Shown one piece after another: positions 24,519 to 31,248 of a stretch of DNA of 64,000 nt. Below the pieces are notes generated by a model. It had not been told where the DNA came from and made no database searches. It saw only the letters and a list, made by a program, of their open reading frames with translations. Both the position numbers and the translations under genes were made by a program. Position 1 is the first letter of the stretch, and each line of letters begins with the position of its first letter. Source of the stretch: an uncultured Eubacteriales bacterium (GTDB lineage Bacteria; Bacillota; Clostridia; Oscillospirales; UBA644); assembly GCA_934454405.1 (NCBI GenBank), contig CAKSFN010000012.1, forward strand, positions 1-64,000, written 5' to 3'.

Positions 24519-25001
24519 TCATTTTTTTCCCGAGAGAGGCGTTTCGGAGAGAAACTCGCGCGCGGAATAGCCGACGGTCTCGTTAAAAACGACCTTATCC
24601 CACGAATAGCCGTCCGACACGGCGACGTTTTCTTCGAGGACGGAAACTTCCTTGCCTCTCGGAATATAAAAAAAGCGTTCGCCCGACGATATCGACGGCT
24701 CGGAACGGAGCGCAAGCGCCTCGACGGTCGTTTTTGTTTTTGCTATCACCACGGAACGCAGATATTTGCCCGCGCAATAGCCGCGGACGCCGTCGCATAC
24801 GACTTCGTCCCATTCGAAACCGTCCGCAAACGCGACATTTTCGCGAATAACGGAAACGAGAGTGTCTTCGGGAATATAAAAATGGCGCTTTCCTTCCGTA
24901 ACGGACGGGACGGAGCGAAGAGCCACCGTATCAACGGTCTTTTTCGGTAAAATCAAGGGAGTATACCTCTTTTCCAAATGGATTTCGGGCATTTTCGGCA
25001 A
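24519..25001 (-). CDS. Tandem SH3b-domain protein
   Basis: 160 residues comprising two SH3b units: VALRSVPSVTEGKRHFYIPE (about residues 26-45) and LALRSEPSISSGERFFYIPR (about 97-116). The second closely matches the SH3b tail of the neighbouring M23 protein. No catalytic domain or signal peptide is seen. The start is likely the TTG at 25001, with GGAG nine bases upstream; an ATG at 24992 is possible. It may be a truncated lysin or a wall-binding accessory of the neighbour, which it precedes by 57 bases. Confidence 0.75.
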   Translation of the reverse strand: MPKMPEIHLEKRYTPLILPKKTVDTVALRSVPSVTEGKRHFYIPEDTLVSVIRENVAFADGFEWDEVVCDGVRGYCAGKYLRSVVIAKTKTTVEALALRSEPSISSGERFFYIPRGKEVSVLEENVAVSDGYSWDKVVFNETVGYSAREFLSETPLSGKK

Positions 25002-25113
25002 GGCGTCCGACTCCGCTTTTCGCTCTGCGCGGCAAATCGCCCGCCCTCTCCGTTACAGTATATTCATAAGATTAAAAAAATGTTAATATTCAATTAAGAA
25101 GCTTGCGGCGTAA

Positions 25114-25143
25114 TTGACAACGGGCGCGAAAATGTGGTATAAT
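25114..25143 (+). promoter_or_regulatory. Promoter of the YdcF-like gene
   Basis: TTGACA (25114-25119) and TATAAT (25138-25143), 18 bases apart, just before the GGAGG and ATG at 25171. Confidence 0.8.
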
Positions 25144-25170
25144 CGTGGTACAAAACCAAAGGAGGCAGCA

Positions 25171-26031
25171 ATGTTTATTCCGATTATTCTTCCGATGATC
25201 ATCGCAATCATTTTTCTGTGTTTTGCGCTGATATTCGACGAATTCAAAAAGAGTGACAATACCGATCCGCACGAAATGAAGCTTTGCCGAAAGCGGTTTT
25301 TCAGAATTACGGGAGCGGCGTGGGCGTATCTCGGGCTTGTTCCGACATTGATATACGGGATCTTCGGAATAGCAAACGGCGTGCTGCTTTTCGTGGGGCT
25401 TTATCTGTTTTTTGTTCCCGAACTGAAGCTGCTCGCATACAGGCTTTTTCCGAAAGCCGCAAAAGCGGTCGTCCGAACGGTTTGGGCGGTTTTCTTCACG
25501 GGTCTTGCCGTTGCGCTGACGATGTTCGGATTTCTGTTTTCGGCGCAGTTTAACACGCCGAACGGAAACGAGGGCACGGTTGTCGTGCTCGGCTCACAGG
25601 TACGGGGCGACCACCCGTCGCAGTCTCTCGCATCGAGAATAAACGCCGCTTACGACTATCTTGTTGCCCATCCGCAGACCGTATGCATCGCAACGGGAGG
25701 ACGCGCCGAGGGCGAAAATATCACGGAGGCGGCCTGCATCAAAAACGAGCTTGTCAAAAAAGGAATCGACCCCGAAAGAATAATATGCGAAAACGAAGCG
25801 ATTAATACCGACACAAACCTCAAATACTCGGCAAAAATAATCGAGGAGCAAGGACTTGACAAAAACGTCGTCATTGTTACGGAGGCGTACCACCAGCTGC
25901 GCGGCGCGCTGTACGCAAAACGGTTCGGGCTTGTTCCGAGTGCCGTTTCCGCGCACACCCCGTTCGCGCTTCAATGCTCGGCGTGGGTCAGAGAGATGAT
26001 GGGTCTTTTTAAATTCGTACTGGTAAAATAA
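25171..26031 (+). CDS. YdcF/DUF218 family membrane protein
   Basis: About 286 residues. Four hydrophobic segments (about residues 2-22, 45-70, 73-92, 110-135) are followed by a DUF218 domain: GTVVVLGSQVRGDHPSQSLA, CIATGGRAEGENITEA, and NTDTNLKYSA. DUF218 proteins (SanA, ElyC, YdcF) act at the cell envelope and bind nucleotide- or SAM-like ligands. ATG 25171 has AAAGGAGG about seven bases upstream. The exact reaction is unknown. Confidence 0.88.
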   Translation: MFIPIILPMIIAIIFLCFALIFDEFKKSDNTDPHEMKLCRKRFFRITGAAWAYLGLVPTLIYGIFGIANGVLLFVGLYLFFVPELKLLAYRLFPKAAKAVVRTVWAVFFTGLAVALTMFGFLFSAQFNTPNGNEGTVVVLGSQVRGDHPSQSLASRINAAYDYLVAHPQTVCIATGGRAEGENITEAACIKNELVKKGIDPERIICENEAINTDTNLKYSAKIIEEQGLDKNVVIVTEAYHQLRGALYAKRFGLVPSAVSAHTPFALQCSAWVREMMGLFKFVLVK

Positions 26032-26050
26032 GAAAAATATGCGTAAAAAA

Positions 26051-26088
26051 AAGATGCAGTCTCATTCGAAACCGCATCTTTTCTTTTT
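26051..26088 (+). terminator. Terminator after the YdcF-like gene
   Basis: AAGATGC (26051-26057) pairs with GCATCTT (26074-26080) through an imperfect stem and is followed by TTCTTTTT. Confidence 0.65.
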
Positions 26089-26100
26089 AATAAATTTGCT

Positions 26101-26535
26101 TTAATAACCTATCGTGTAAACTGCCTCATAGCGATCGCCGTTCGCGACGGGAAGCTCGTTCATACCCTCGTTCGTCATTTCGCCGTCCTTGACGATCTTC
26201 CACCACGCGTTGCCGTCGTCCCAATACGCGATCATACCGTCTATCGAAGTATAGATACCGGACTCTTTTTCATCGGCTTTCAGTATTCCCTGCTCTATAA
26301 GCGCATCCGCAAGGAATTTTTCGGAAGTGGTTATTTCGTGCTCCACGGTTTTTCCGTCCTTGTCCGTAACGGCAAAAACAAAGGTGACCTTTTCTTCCGC
26401 TTCGGTCGGCGCGGAGGTCGTCTGCGTCGGCGCGGAGGTCGCAGGCTTTTCGCCCTTATTTGCGCAGGCGCAGAAAACGCCGAGGCAAAGCGCGAGAACG
26501 ATAATAAGTGACAACGGTTTTTTTACGGTTTTCAT
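26101..26535 (-). CDS. DUF4430 lipoprotein
   Basis: 144 residues. A signal peptide (LSLIIVLALCLGVFCAC) ends in a cysteine-containing lipobox-like sequence, followed by a Ser/Thr-rich linker with TSAPTQTTSAPTE. The remaining domain (about residues 45-144) has SEKFLADALIEQG, YTSIDGMIAYWDDGNAWW and VANGDRYEAVYTI, the DUF4430 (transcobalamin-like C-domain) pattern. Such domains bind ligands or surfaces outside the cell. It is a single gene, adjacent to the tRNA-Ser pair, with AAAGGGAA upstream of the ATG. The ligand is unknown. Confidence 0.85.
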   Translation of the reverse strand: MKTVKKPLSLIIVLALCLGVFCACANKGEKPATSAPTQTTSAPTEAEEKVTFVFAVTDKDGKTVEHEITTSEKFLADALIEQGILKADEKESGIYTSIDGMIAYWDDGNAWWKIVKDGEMTNEGMNELPVANGDRYEAVYTIGY

Positions 26536-26585
26536 AATACATTCCCTTTCGATGAATATTTTTCGCGTTTTACTGCTTTTTCAGC

Positions 26586-26617
26586 GAAAAAGAAACGCCC
26601 CGCGCATAAGCGGGGGC
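26586..26617 (-). terminator. Terminator of the tRNA-Ser pair
   Basis: GCCCCGC (26597-26603) pairs with GCGGGGGC (26610-26617). On the minus strand it is followed by GTTTCTTTTT, and it lies just beyond the tRNA-Ser(GCU) gene. Confidence 0.75.
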
Positions 26618-26628
26618 TCTTTCTTTTT

Positions 26629-26719
26629 TGGCGGAGAAGAAGCGATTTGAACGCTCGCGCCGCTTTCGCGACCTACTCCCTTAGCAGGGGAGCCCCTTCA
26701 CCACTTGGGTACTTCTCCG
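26629..26719 (-). tRNA. tRNA-Ser (anticodon GCT)
   Basis: 91 bases with encoded CCA. Acceptor CGGAGAA/TTCTCCG, anticodon stem CTCCC/GGGAG around CTGCTAA, long variable arm with TCGCGAAAGCGGCGCGA, and T-loop TTCAAAT. Confidence 0.95.
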
Positions 26720-26723
26720 TATT

Positions 26724-26811
26724 TGGCGGAGAGGAAGAGATTCGAACTCTTGGCTCTTTCGAGTCACCGGTTTTCAAGACCGGCTCCTTAAACCGCTCGG
26801 ACACCTCTCCG
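26724..26811 (-). tRNA. tRNA-Ser (anticodon TGA)
   Basis: 88 bases with encoded CCA. Acceptor CGGAGAG/CTCTCCG, anticodon stem CCGGT/ACCGG around CTTGAAA, long variable arm GACTCGAAAGAGCC, T-loop TTCGAAT. It is the first of the two tRNA-Ser genes on the minus strand. Confidence 0.95.
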
Positions 26812-26840
26812 TATGTTCCGCTTTTCAAGTCAGCAGAAGT

Positions 26841-26869
26841 ATTTTACCACAAATAACCGCCGTTGTCAA
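26841..26869 (-). promoter_or_regulatory. Promoter of the tRNA-Ser pair
   Basis: On the minus strand, TTGACA (26864-26869) and TAAAAT (26841-26846), 17 bases apart. Confidence 0.85.
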
Positions 26870-26912
26870 TACCCAAATACGAAATTTATCGGACGAGATT
26901 TTGCAAAAAGAC

Positions 26913-27053
26913 TTGACACGGGGAAAAGAGTGTGGTATAATGCCGACACAACAAAAAAGCAAACCCGATCCTCCCGAAAAACGCAGAAACGAACGGTCGT
27001 TTCCACGCGAAGGGACGATTGAAGACGCCGCCCTCTCTGCGGCGTCGGTTTTT
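26913..27053 (+). ncRNA. Candidate small RNA convergent with sigF
   Basis: A consensus promoter, TTGACA (26913-26918) 17 bases from TATAAT (26936-26941), is followed by a strong terminator: GACGCCGC (27024-27031) and GCGGCGTC (27039-27046), then GGTTTTTTT. The T-run exists only on the plus strand. The transcript of about 105 bases has no ribosome binding site; the only ATG (26940) lies in the -10 itself. It contains TCCTCCC near 26969, which could pair with Shine-Dalgarno sequences. Confidence 0.6.
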
Positions 27054-27078
27054 TTGCCCGAAAAGCGGAAAAGAGCGG

Positions 27079-27780
27079 TCAGACATACTCTTTCAGCTTT
27101 TCGAGTATTTTTTTCTCCCTGCGCGAGACCTGCACCTGGCTCATTCCGAGGATCTCGGCGGTCTGCTGCTGCGTTTTGGAGCAGAAATAGCGAAGAGTTA
27201 TAAGCCGCCTGTCTTCCGCGCAAAGCTTTCCGATACCCTGCCGCAGGGCGATCTTCTCCAAATCAGAAGAAAAATCGCCGCCGCTCACCGTGTCCGCCAG
27301 CGTATTGTCGCCGTCGGACGAAAGGGCTTCGTCGAGAGAGGCGGGACGGGCGGCGGAATCGAGAGCCTCCACAACCTCTTCAAGCGTCAGCCCCGTTTTT
27401 TCGGCAAGCTCGCAAACCGTGGGGTCTCTGCCCCGCTCGTTTCGCAGTTTTTCCGTGCAGGCTCTTATTTTGATGAAGTTCGAACGAACGGCGCGGCTGA
27501 CCTTTATTGCGCCATCGTCCCTCAAAAAACGCTTTATTTCGCCGGTGATAACGGGGACGGCGTAGGTTGAAAACGCAAAGCCTTTTGAAGCGTCAAAGTT
27601 CCTTATTGCCTTCAACAGCCCTATGCTCCCTATCTGAACAAGGTCCTCATACTCAACTCCCGAATACGGAAAGCGCGACGCTATGCTGTGAACCAACCCC
27701 ATATTTTTCAGCAGAAGCTCTTCCTCCGACCCCGTTTCGGGATATGTAGCCGTTTTTTCGTCGATCCGCATATCAGCCAC
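27079..27780 (-). CDS. sigF: Forespore sigma factor SigF
   Basis: 233 residues. It directs the first forespore-specific transcription. Region 2 has LLKNMGLVHSIASRF, YEDLVQIGSIGLLKAIRNFD and FSTYAVPVITGEIKRFLRDD; region 3 GRDPTVCELAEKTGLTLEEV; region 4 LITLRYFCSKTQQQTAEILG followed by MSQVQVSRREKKILEKL. Length and order match SigF/SigG-type factors, and the gene order identifies SigF. It overlaps spoIIAB by eight bases. No spoVA or other gene follows on the same strand. The operon evidence implies that the organism can sporulate, or that its lineage recently could. Confidence 0.95.
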   Translation of the reverse strand: MADMRIDEKTATYPETGSEEELLLKNMGLVHSIASRFPYSGVEYEDLVQIGSIGLLKAIRNFDASKGFAFSTYAVPVITGEIKRFLRDDGAIKVSRAVRSNFIKIRACTEKLRNERGRDPTVCELAEKTGLTLEEVVEALDSAARPASLDEALSSDGDNTLADTVSGGDFSSDLEKIALRQGIGKLCAEDRRLITLRYFCSKTQQQTAEILGMSQVQVSRREKKILEKLKEYV

Positions 27781-28201
27781 GCCTGACTATCTTTCGTTCC
27801 ATAACGATTTTCGTGCCCTTTCCGGGCTTGGACGCAACGCGGAGCCTGTCGGAAAAACTCTCCATAATCGTAAATCCCATACCCGCGCGTTCATCCGAAC
27901 CCGTCGAAAAGCACGGTTCCATCGCCTTTCCGACATCTTCGATGCCGCAGCCGAAATCCCGAACGGTTATGCGGATGATATTGTCGTCAAACAGCTGCAT
28001 TTTCATTTTTATGACGCCCAGCTCCGAGCCGTAGGCGTGCACGATGCAGTTTGTGACGGCTTCCGAGACCGAGGTTTTTATCTCCGCAAGCTCCTCCACC
28101 GTCGGGTCGAGCTGGGACGCGAACGCCGCGGCGCTCATACGCGCGAATCTTTCGTTGACGGATCGGCTGACAAACGTCAGTTCCGCCGAGTTTATCATCA
28201 T
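27773..28201 (-). CDS. spoIIAB: Anti-sigma F factor SpoIIAB
   Basis: 142 residues, a GHKL-type serine kinase and anti-sigma factor. It binds SigF and phosphorylates SpoIIAA. Motifs: ELAEIKTSVSEAVTNCIVHA (N box with Asn), VRDFGCGIEDVGKAMEPCFS (G1 box), and ERAGMGFTIMESFSDRL (G2 box). The start overlaps spoIIAA's end by no more than a two-base gap, so it is translationally coupled. Length is close to the family's usual 145. Confidence 0.96.
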   Translation of the reverse strand: MMINSAELTFVSRSVNERFARMSAAAFASQLDPTVEELAEIKTSVSEAVTNCIVHAYGSELGVIKMKMQLFDDNIIRITVRDFGCGIEDVGKAMEPCFSTGSDERAGMGFTIMESFSDRLRVASKPGKGTKIVMERKIVRRG

Positions 28202-28203
28202 AA

Positions 28204-28512
28204 TTATCTGTCTCTCCTTATCGTAACGATTTTTTCAAGGTTTGCCATACGGAACACCGTTTCAACGGGGCGCGTCAGATTTGTCAGTTCAACTTCGCCG
28301 CCGACGGACTTCATCAGCTTCCGTCTGCCCGTCACAACGGCGATGCCGCTGCTGTCGCAAAAGGTAACTCCCCCGAAATCAAGCACAAGCTTTTCGGGAA
28401 GATACGCGCGCACCGCGTCATCTATTTCTTCCCGCAGTTCGGCGGCGCGGTGGTGGTCTATCTCCCCTTTCAGATAAACGGAAAGAGTTCCGTTTTTGAA
28501 TCCCGTTGTCAT
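28204..28512 (-). CDS. spoIIAA: Anti-sigma F factor antagonist SpoIIAA
   Basis: 102 residues, a STAS-domain protein. Dephosphorylated, it frees SigF from SpoIIAB. The conserved phospho-acceptor serine is in TFCDSSGIAVVTGRRKLM (about residue 58), preceded by KLVLDFGGV. AAAGGAGG stands about nine bases before the ATG. It is the first gene of the operon; a TATAAT lies 35 bases upstream on the minus strand, but I cannot find a clear sigma-H or Spo0A site. Confidence 0.95.
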   Translation of the reverse strand: MTTGFKNGTLSVYLKGEIDHHRAAELREEIDDAVRAYLPEKLVLDFGGVTFCDSSGIAVVTGRRKLMKSVGGEVELTNLTRPVETVFRMANLEKIVTIRRDR

Positions 28513-28606
28513 AAGTCAGCACCTCCTTTTTATATATTGTGTACTTATTATAGCCCGACGCGACGAAAAAAAGCGTCGATTCGGGTCGCGGAAAGCAAAA
28601 AACATA

Positions 28607-28657
28607 TTGACAACGCGAAAAGGTTATGTTATAATAAAAGCATACCAAATAAGTATG
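28607..28657 (+). promoter_or_regulatory. Promoter and candidate Rrf2 operator
   Basis: TTGACA (28607-28612) and TATAAT (28630-28635), 17 bases apart. The palindrome CATAC-N7-GTATG (28641-28657) lies between the -10 and the start codon, where a bound Rrf2 dimer would block transcription. This suggests autoregulation. Confidence 0.75.
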
Positions 28658-28670
28658 GAATGGTGTCGGT

Positions 28671-29096
28671 ATGAAACTCACAAAAGAACAGGATTATGCC
28701 ATACGCATAGTTTACGAACTGTTAAAAACAAATTCCAAAATGACTGTTGCGGAGGTCTCGGAAAAAACGGGCGTAACGCCGCTGTTCACGCAGAAGATAA
28801 TGCGGAAGCTCAGCTCCGCGGAGCTTGTTTCTTCCGTCAAGGGAAATCAGGGCGGATACGTTGTCACCCGCCCGAGCAGGGACGTTTCGATCTACGACGT
28901 CTTTAAGGCGATAAACGGCGAGCTTTATATAAACGCCTGTCTCGACCCCGAATCGGGGTGCTGTTCACGTCCGGGAATCGAGGGTGCGAAAGGCGGTTGC
29001 GTGATACGCCGCGCGATCGGGATATTGAACAGAGATCTTATCGCGTCGTTGAAAAAAATCACCTTCGAGTCGCTTTTGGAGGACGAATCAAAATGA
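28671..29096 (+). CDS. Rrf2 family transcriptional regulator (IscR-like)
   Basis: 141 residues. The winged-helix motif MTVAEVSEKTGVTPLFTQKI at about residues 24-43 is followed by GGYVVTRPSRDVSIYDVF. The C-terminal half holds cysteines in ACLDPESGCCSRPGIEGAKG and GCVIRRA, spaced like the Fe-S ligands of IscR, so it may sense cluster or redox status. In Firmicutes such genes usually precede iscS/nifS; here it instead overlaps a cohesin-dockerin gene by four bases (ATGA). The start is the ATG at 28671, just after the operator. Confidence 0.92.
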   Translation: MKLTKEQDYAIRIVYELLKTNSKMTVAEVSEKTGVTPLFTQKIMRKLSSAELVSSVKGNQGGYVVTRPSRDVSIYDVFKAINGELYINACLDPESGCCSRPGIEGAKGGCVIRRAIGILNRDLIASLKKITFESLLEDESK

Positions 29097-29788
29097 AAAA
29101 ACGCTTTCCCTCAAAAAGGGGCGTCGCCCTTTTGCTGACTTTTTTATTTATGTTCGCATTTTCTTTTGCGGCAAGCGCCGCGGACTGCGAGCTGAAGCTT
29201 TCCGATGCCGAGGGCTGCGCGGGAATAAGAACGAACCTCACGCTTTCGGTCGGGAACAACCCGGGCATATCGAACGGAATACTTTTTATCCGCTACGATC
29301 CCGAGCTGCTTTCCGTTGACGGGGAGGACATATCTTTGGGAGAGGTCGGCGCGAAGTTCGAGATAACCGAAAAGGTCTGCCGGCAGGGCGTTGTCACGCT
29401 CGGATTTGTCAACCGCGGAAATGTGACGGATGACGGAATTCTTTTTGTTTTGCCTTTCACGGTCGCGCTTAACGCATATCCGACGAAAACGAAAATAGAT
29501 ATAGAAGTAAAAGAGCTTGTCGGAGCGGACGGCAGACCGGTGGAAGTGAACAACCTCAGCGCGGAATTCGATATTTCCGAACCGCCGCCGTACACGCTCG
29601 GCGACGTCAACGGCGACGGAGAAGCAGATATCGCCGACGCGATGCTCGTTTTATATCACGCGGCGAAAAAAGAGCAGCTTTCAAACGTAAGCCTTCTTGC
29701 GGCGAACATTAACAAGGATAGAACCGTCGATATCGAGGACGCGATGCGCCTGTTGTATTTTGTGGCGAATAAGAGCCCGACGTTATAG
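29093..29788 (+). CDS. Secreted protein with cohesin-like and dockerin domains
   Basis: 231 residues. The N-terminal segment is a signal peptide (VALLLTFLFMFAFSFAASA). The central region (about 25-165) matches cohesins: SNGILFIRYDPELLSVDG, VTLGFVNRGNVTDDGILFVL and IDIEVKELVGADG. The C-terminus is a type I dockerin with DVNGDGEADIADAMLVLYH and a second, weaker loop NINKDRTVDIEDAMRLLYF. Cohesin and dockerin on one small chain make it an adaptor that can bridge a dockerin protein and another cohesin. The ATG overlaps the Rrf2 stop, so both are translated together. Confidence 0.88.
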   Translation: MKKRFPSKRGVALLLTFLFMFAFSFAASAADCELKLSDAEGCAGIRTNLTLSVGNNPGISNGILFIRYDPELLSVDGEDISLGEVGAKFEITEKVCRQGVVTLGFVNRGNVTDDGILFVLPFTVALNAYPTKTKIDIEVKELVGADGRPVEVNNLSAEFDISEPPPYTLGDVNGDGEADIADAMLVLYHAAKKEQLSNVSLLAANINKDRTVDIEDAMRLLYFVANKSPTL

Positions 29789-30139
29789 ACCTATTGCGTC
29801 AAACGGCGCGTAAAATGTGTAAAATCATTGAATTTTTCCCAAAATCGACCCAAATATCCTGTTTTGACGGGGGAATATTCGAAAAATCCCGTGAATAAAT
29901 AAAAATATCAGAAAAAAATGCTTGACAATTCAAATCAAATGATATATAATGTAGGCGTATAAGAGGTTAGTGCGTTTTTCGTCGTTTTTGCAGGGAAGGA
30001 AAAGTGAAAACAGCGAAAAAAACGATAACCGATTATTTATAGACAGCGCGTCTTCTGCGTGGCGGCTGTCGCTTTGGTAAGTACGCAGAAGACAAATATG
30101 CCGAAAGGCAGAATCTATCTTAAAGGAAGGTATACAAAC
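29789..30139 (+). promoter_or_regulatory. Promoter and structured leader of the repeat-stalk gene
   Basis: TTGACA (29922-29927) and TATAAT (29945-29950), 17 bases apart, start a leader of about 180 bases. Pairs visible in it: GGTTA near 29965 with TAACC near 30025, CGTTTTTCG with CGAAAAAAACG, GTCTTCTGCGT (30048-30058) with ACGCAGAAGAC, and TGCC-GAAA-GGCA close to the start codon. None matches a riboswitch class I recognise. The stretch 29789-29920 holds nothing recognised. Confidence 0.6.
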
Positions 30140-31030
30140 ATGAAGAAGTTTTTGGCAATTTTCATGGTAGTAGCCGTTGTTATGGGCATGGCGTTTGTCG
30201 TTATGAGCTCGGCAGACGAAGCAGACTTTACCTATACGGTTAACGTAGGCGCACCCGTAGACGGCAAAATCAACGTTTCCATTGATGTTAAGGCAAACAA
30301 AGGTCTTTCTTCAATCTCGATGGATGTAACTGTTGCGGACGGCGCAAGAATAGTCGCAAAAGCAACAGACAGAGAATACTACAGCGATGCATGCACTATC
30401 ACAGAGATCATCAGCATGAGCCCCTTAAAAGTTAAAACAACTGAGGCATTCCAGCCTTATCTTGTTGCTATCAACGGGCAGAAAATCACTTTCACAGCGA
30501 CTAACACTGATAATCCCGAAGATCTTATCGGCGGTTCCAACAATGTTTTCCCCAACGAAATGAAGGGCATCATCTCTTTTGACGTTGAATATAACGGCGT
30601 AGTTGATGAGAATACTGTTAAAGTTACCCGTGTTCAGGGCACCAGCGGAACGACTCCGGCAAGCTGCACAGCAATCTACAATCTTCCTACAGTTCCGACC
30701 GATCCCACAGATCCGACCGATCCTACCGATCCTACTGATCCGACCGATCCCACTGATCCGACTGATCCGACCGATCCTACTGATCCGACCGATCCGACTG
30801 ATCCGACCGATCCTACCGATCCTACTGATCCGACCGATCCCACTGATCCGACCGATCCTACCGATCCTACTGATCCGACCGATCCGACCGATCCTACCGA
30901 GCCGACCACTCCGAAGGATCCCAACACTTCCGACAGCAACTCCGTTCTCGGCATGATCGCGTTCATCGCTCTTGCCATCGTATCGCTTGCTTGCGCGGCA
31001 GTTGTTATCATCAGAAGAAAGAGAGCATAA
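30140..31030 (+). CDS. Surface protein with Thr-Asp-Pro repeat stalk and C-terminal anchor
   Basis: 296 residues. A signal peptide (FLAIFMVVAVVMGMAFVVM) is followed by a domain of about 150 residues (TVNVGAPVDGKINVSIDVKA, ISMDVTVADGARIVAK, MKGIISFDVEYNG) that looks like a cohesin or related beta-sandwich. Then come 22 TDP triplets and a TEP. The end has DPNTSDSN, a membrane helix (MIAFIALAIVSLACAAVVII) and RRKRA, resembling a sortase signal that lacks canonical LPXTG, so it may simply be membrane-anchored. ATG 30140 has AAAGGAAGG upstream. It could display a cohesin-like domain on a rigid stalk. Confidence 0.85.
   Translation: MKKFLAIFMVVAVVMGMAFVVMSSADEADFTYTVNVGAPVDGKINVSIDVKANKGLSSISMDVTVADGARIVAKATDREYYSDACTITEIISMSPLKVKTTEAFQPYLVAINGQKITFTATNTDNPEDLIGGSNNVFPNEMKGIISFDVEYNGVVDENTVKVTRVQGTSGTTPASCTAIYNLPTVPTDPTDPTDPTDPTDPTDPTDPTDPTDPTDPTDPTDPTDPTDPTDPTDPTDPTDPTDPTDPTDPTDPTEPTTPKDPNTSDSNSVLGMIAFIALAIVSLACAAVVIIRRKRA
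30698..30904 (+). repeat. Tandem 9-bp repeats encoding (Thr-Asp-Pro)22
   Basis: Twenty-two units ACN-GAT-CCN run from 30698 to 30895, then one ACC-GAG-CCG (TEP). Codon third positions vary in a pattern that itself repeats in blocks of several units, showing recent block duplication. The reverse strand is open through the repeat only because of the periodicity. Confidence 0.95.
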
Positions 31031-31248
31031 GATAATCTCTTTTCAACAAAAAAACGAGCTGAATAATTAGCTCCGTAAGGGCTACGGTGAAGTTCTTTGA
31101 GAAGCGTCATCGTAGTCCTTTATTAAACAATATTTATTGCTCAAATCGGATTTATCTGATTTCAAAGAGACGCAGAGCCTTCCCTGCTGCGTTTCCCCCA
31201 AAACAAAAACCCAACAACATCAAAAATGAATAACAGGAGGTATAACCA
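31031..31248 (+). other. Structured intergenic leader between two surface genes
   Basis: No gene or clear promoter. Pairs include GAGCTGAATAATTAGCTC (31064-31081), CTACGGTGA near 31082 with TCATCGTAG near 31108, and ACGCAG near 31170 with CTGCTGCGT near 31186. The next gene is probably read through from upstream, with processing or attenuation here. Confidence 0.5.

Noticed and set aside
29957..30139. c-di-GMP riboswitch in the stalk-gene leader
   Set aside because: The conserved cores of type I (GCAAACC, CAAAGCC) and type II were not found, despite several stems.
30698..30904. Short regular repeats that might suggest a CRISPR array
   Set aside because: The units are contiguous 9-mers without spacers and in frame with a surface protein gene; no cas gene is present.
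30676..31110. Long Gly-Ser-Val repeat frame on the minus strand
   Set aside because: It is the antisense reading of the 9-bp TDP repeat; periodicity keeps it open. No start site or signal supports it.
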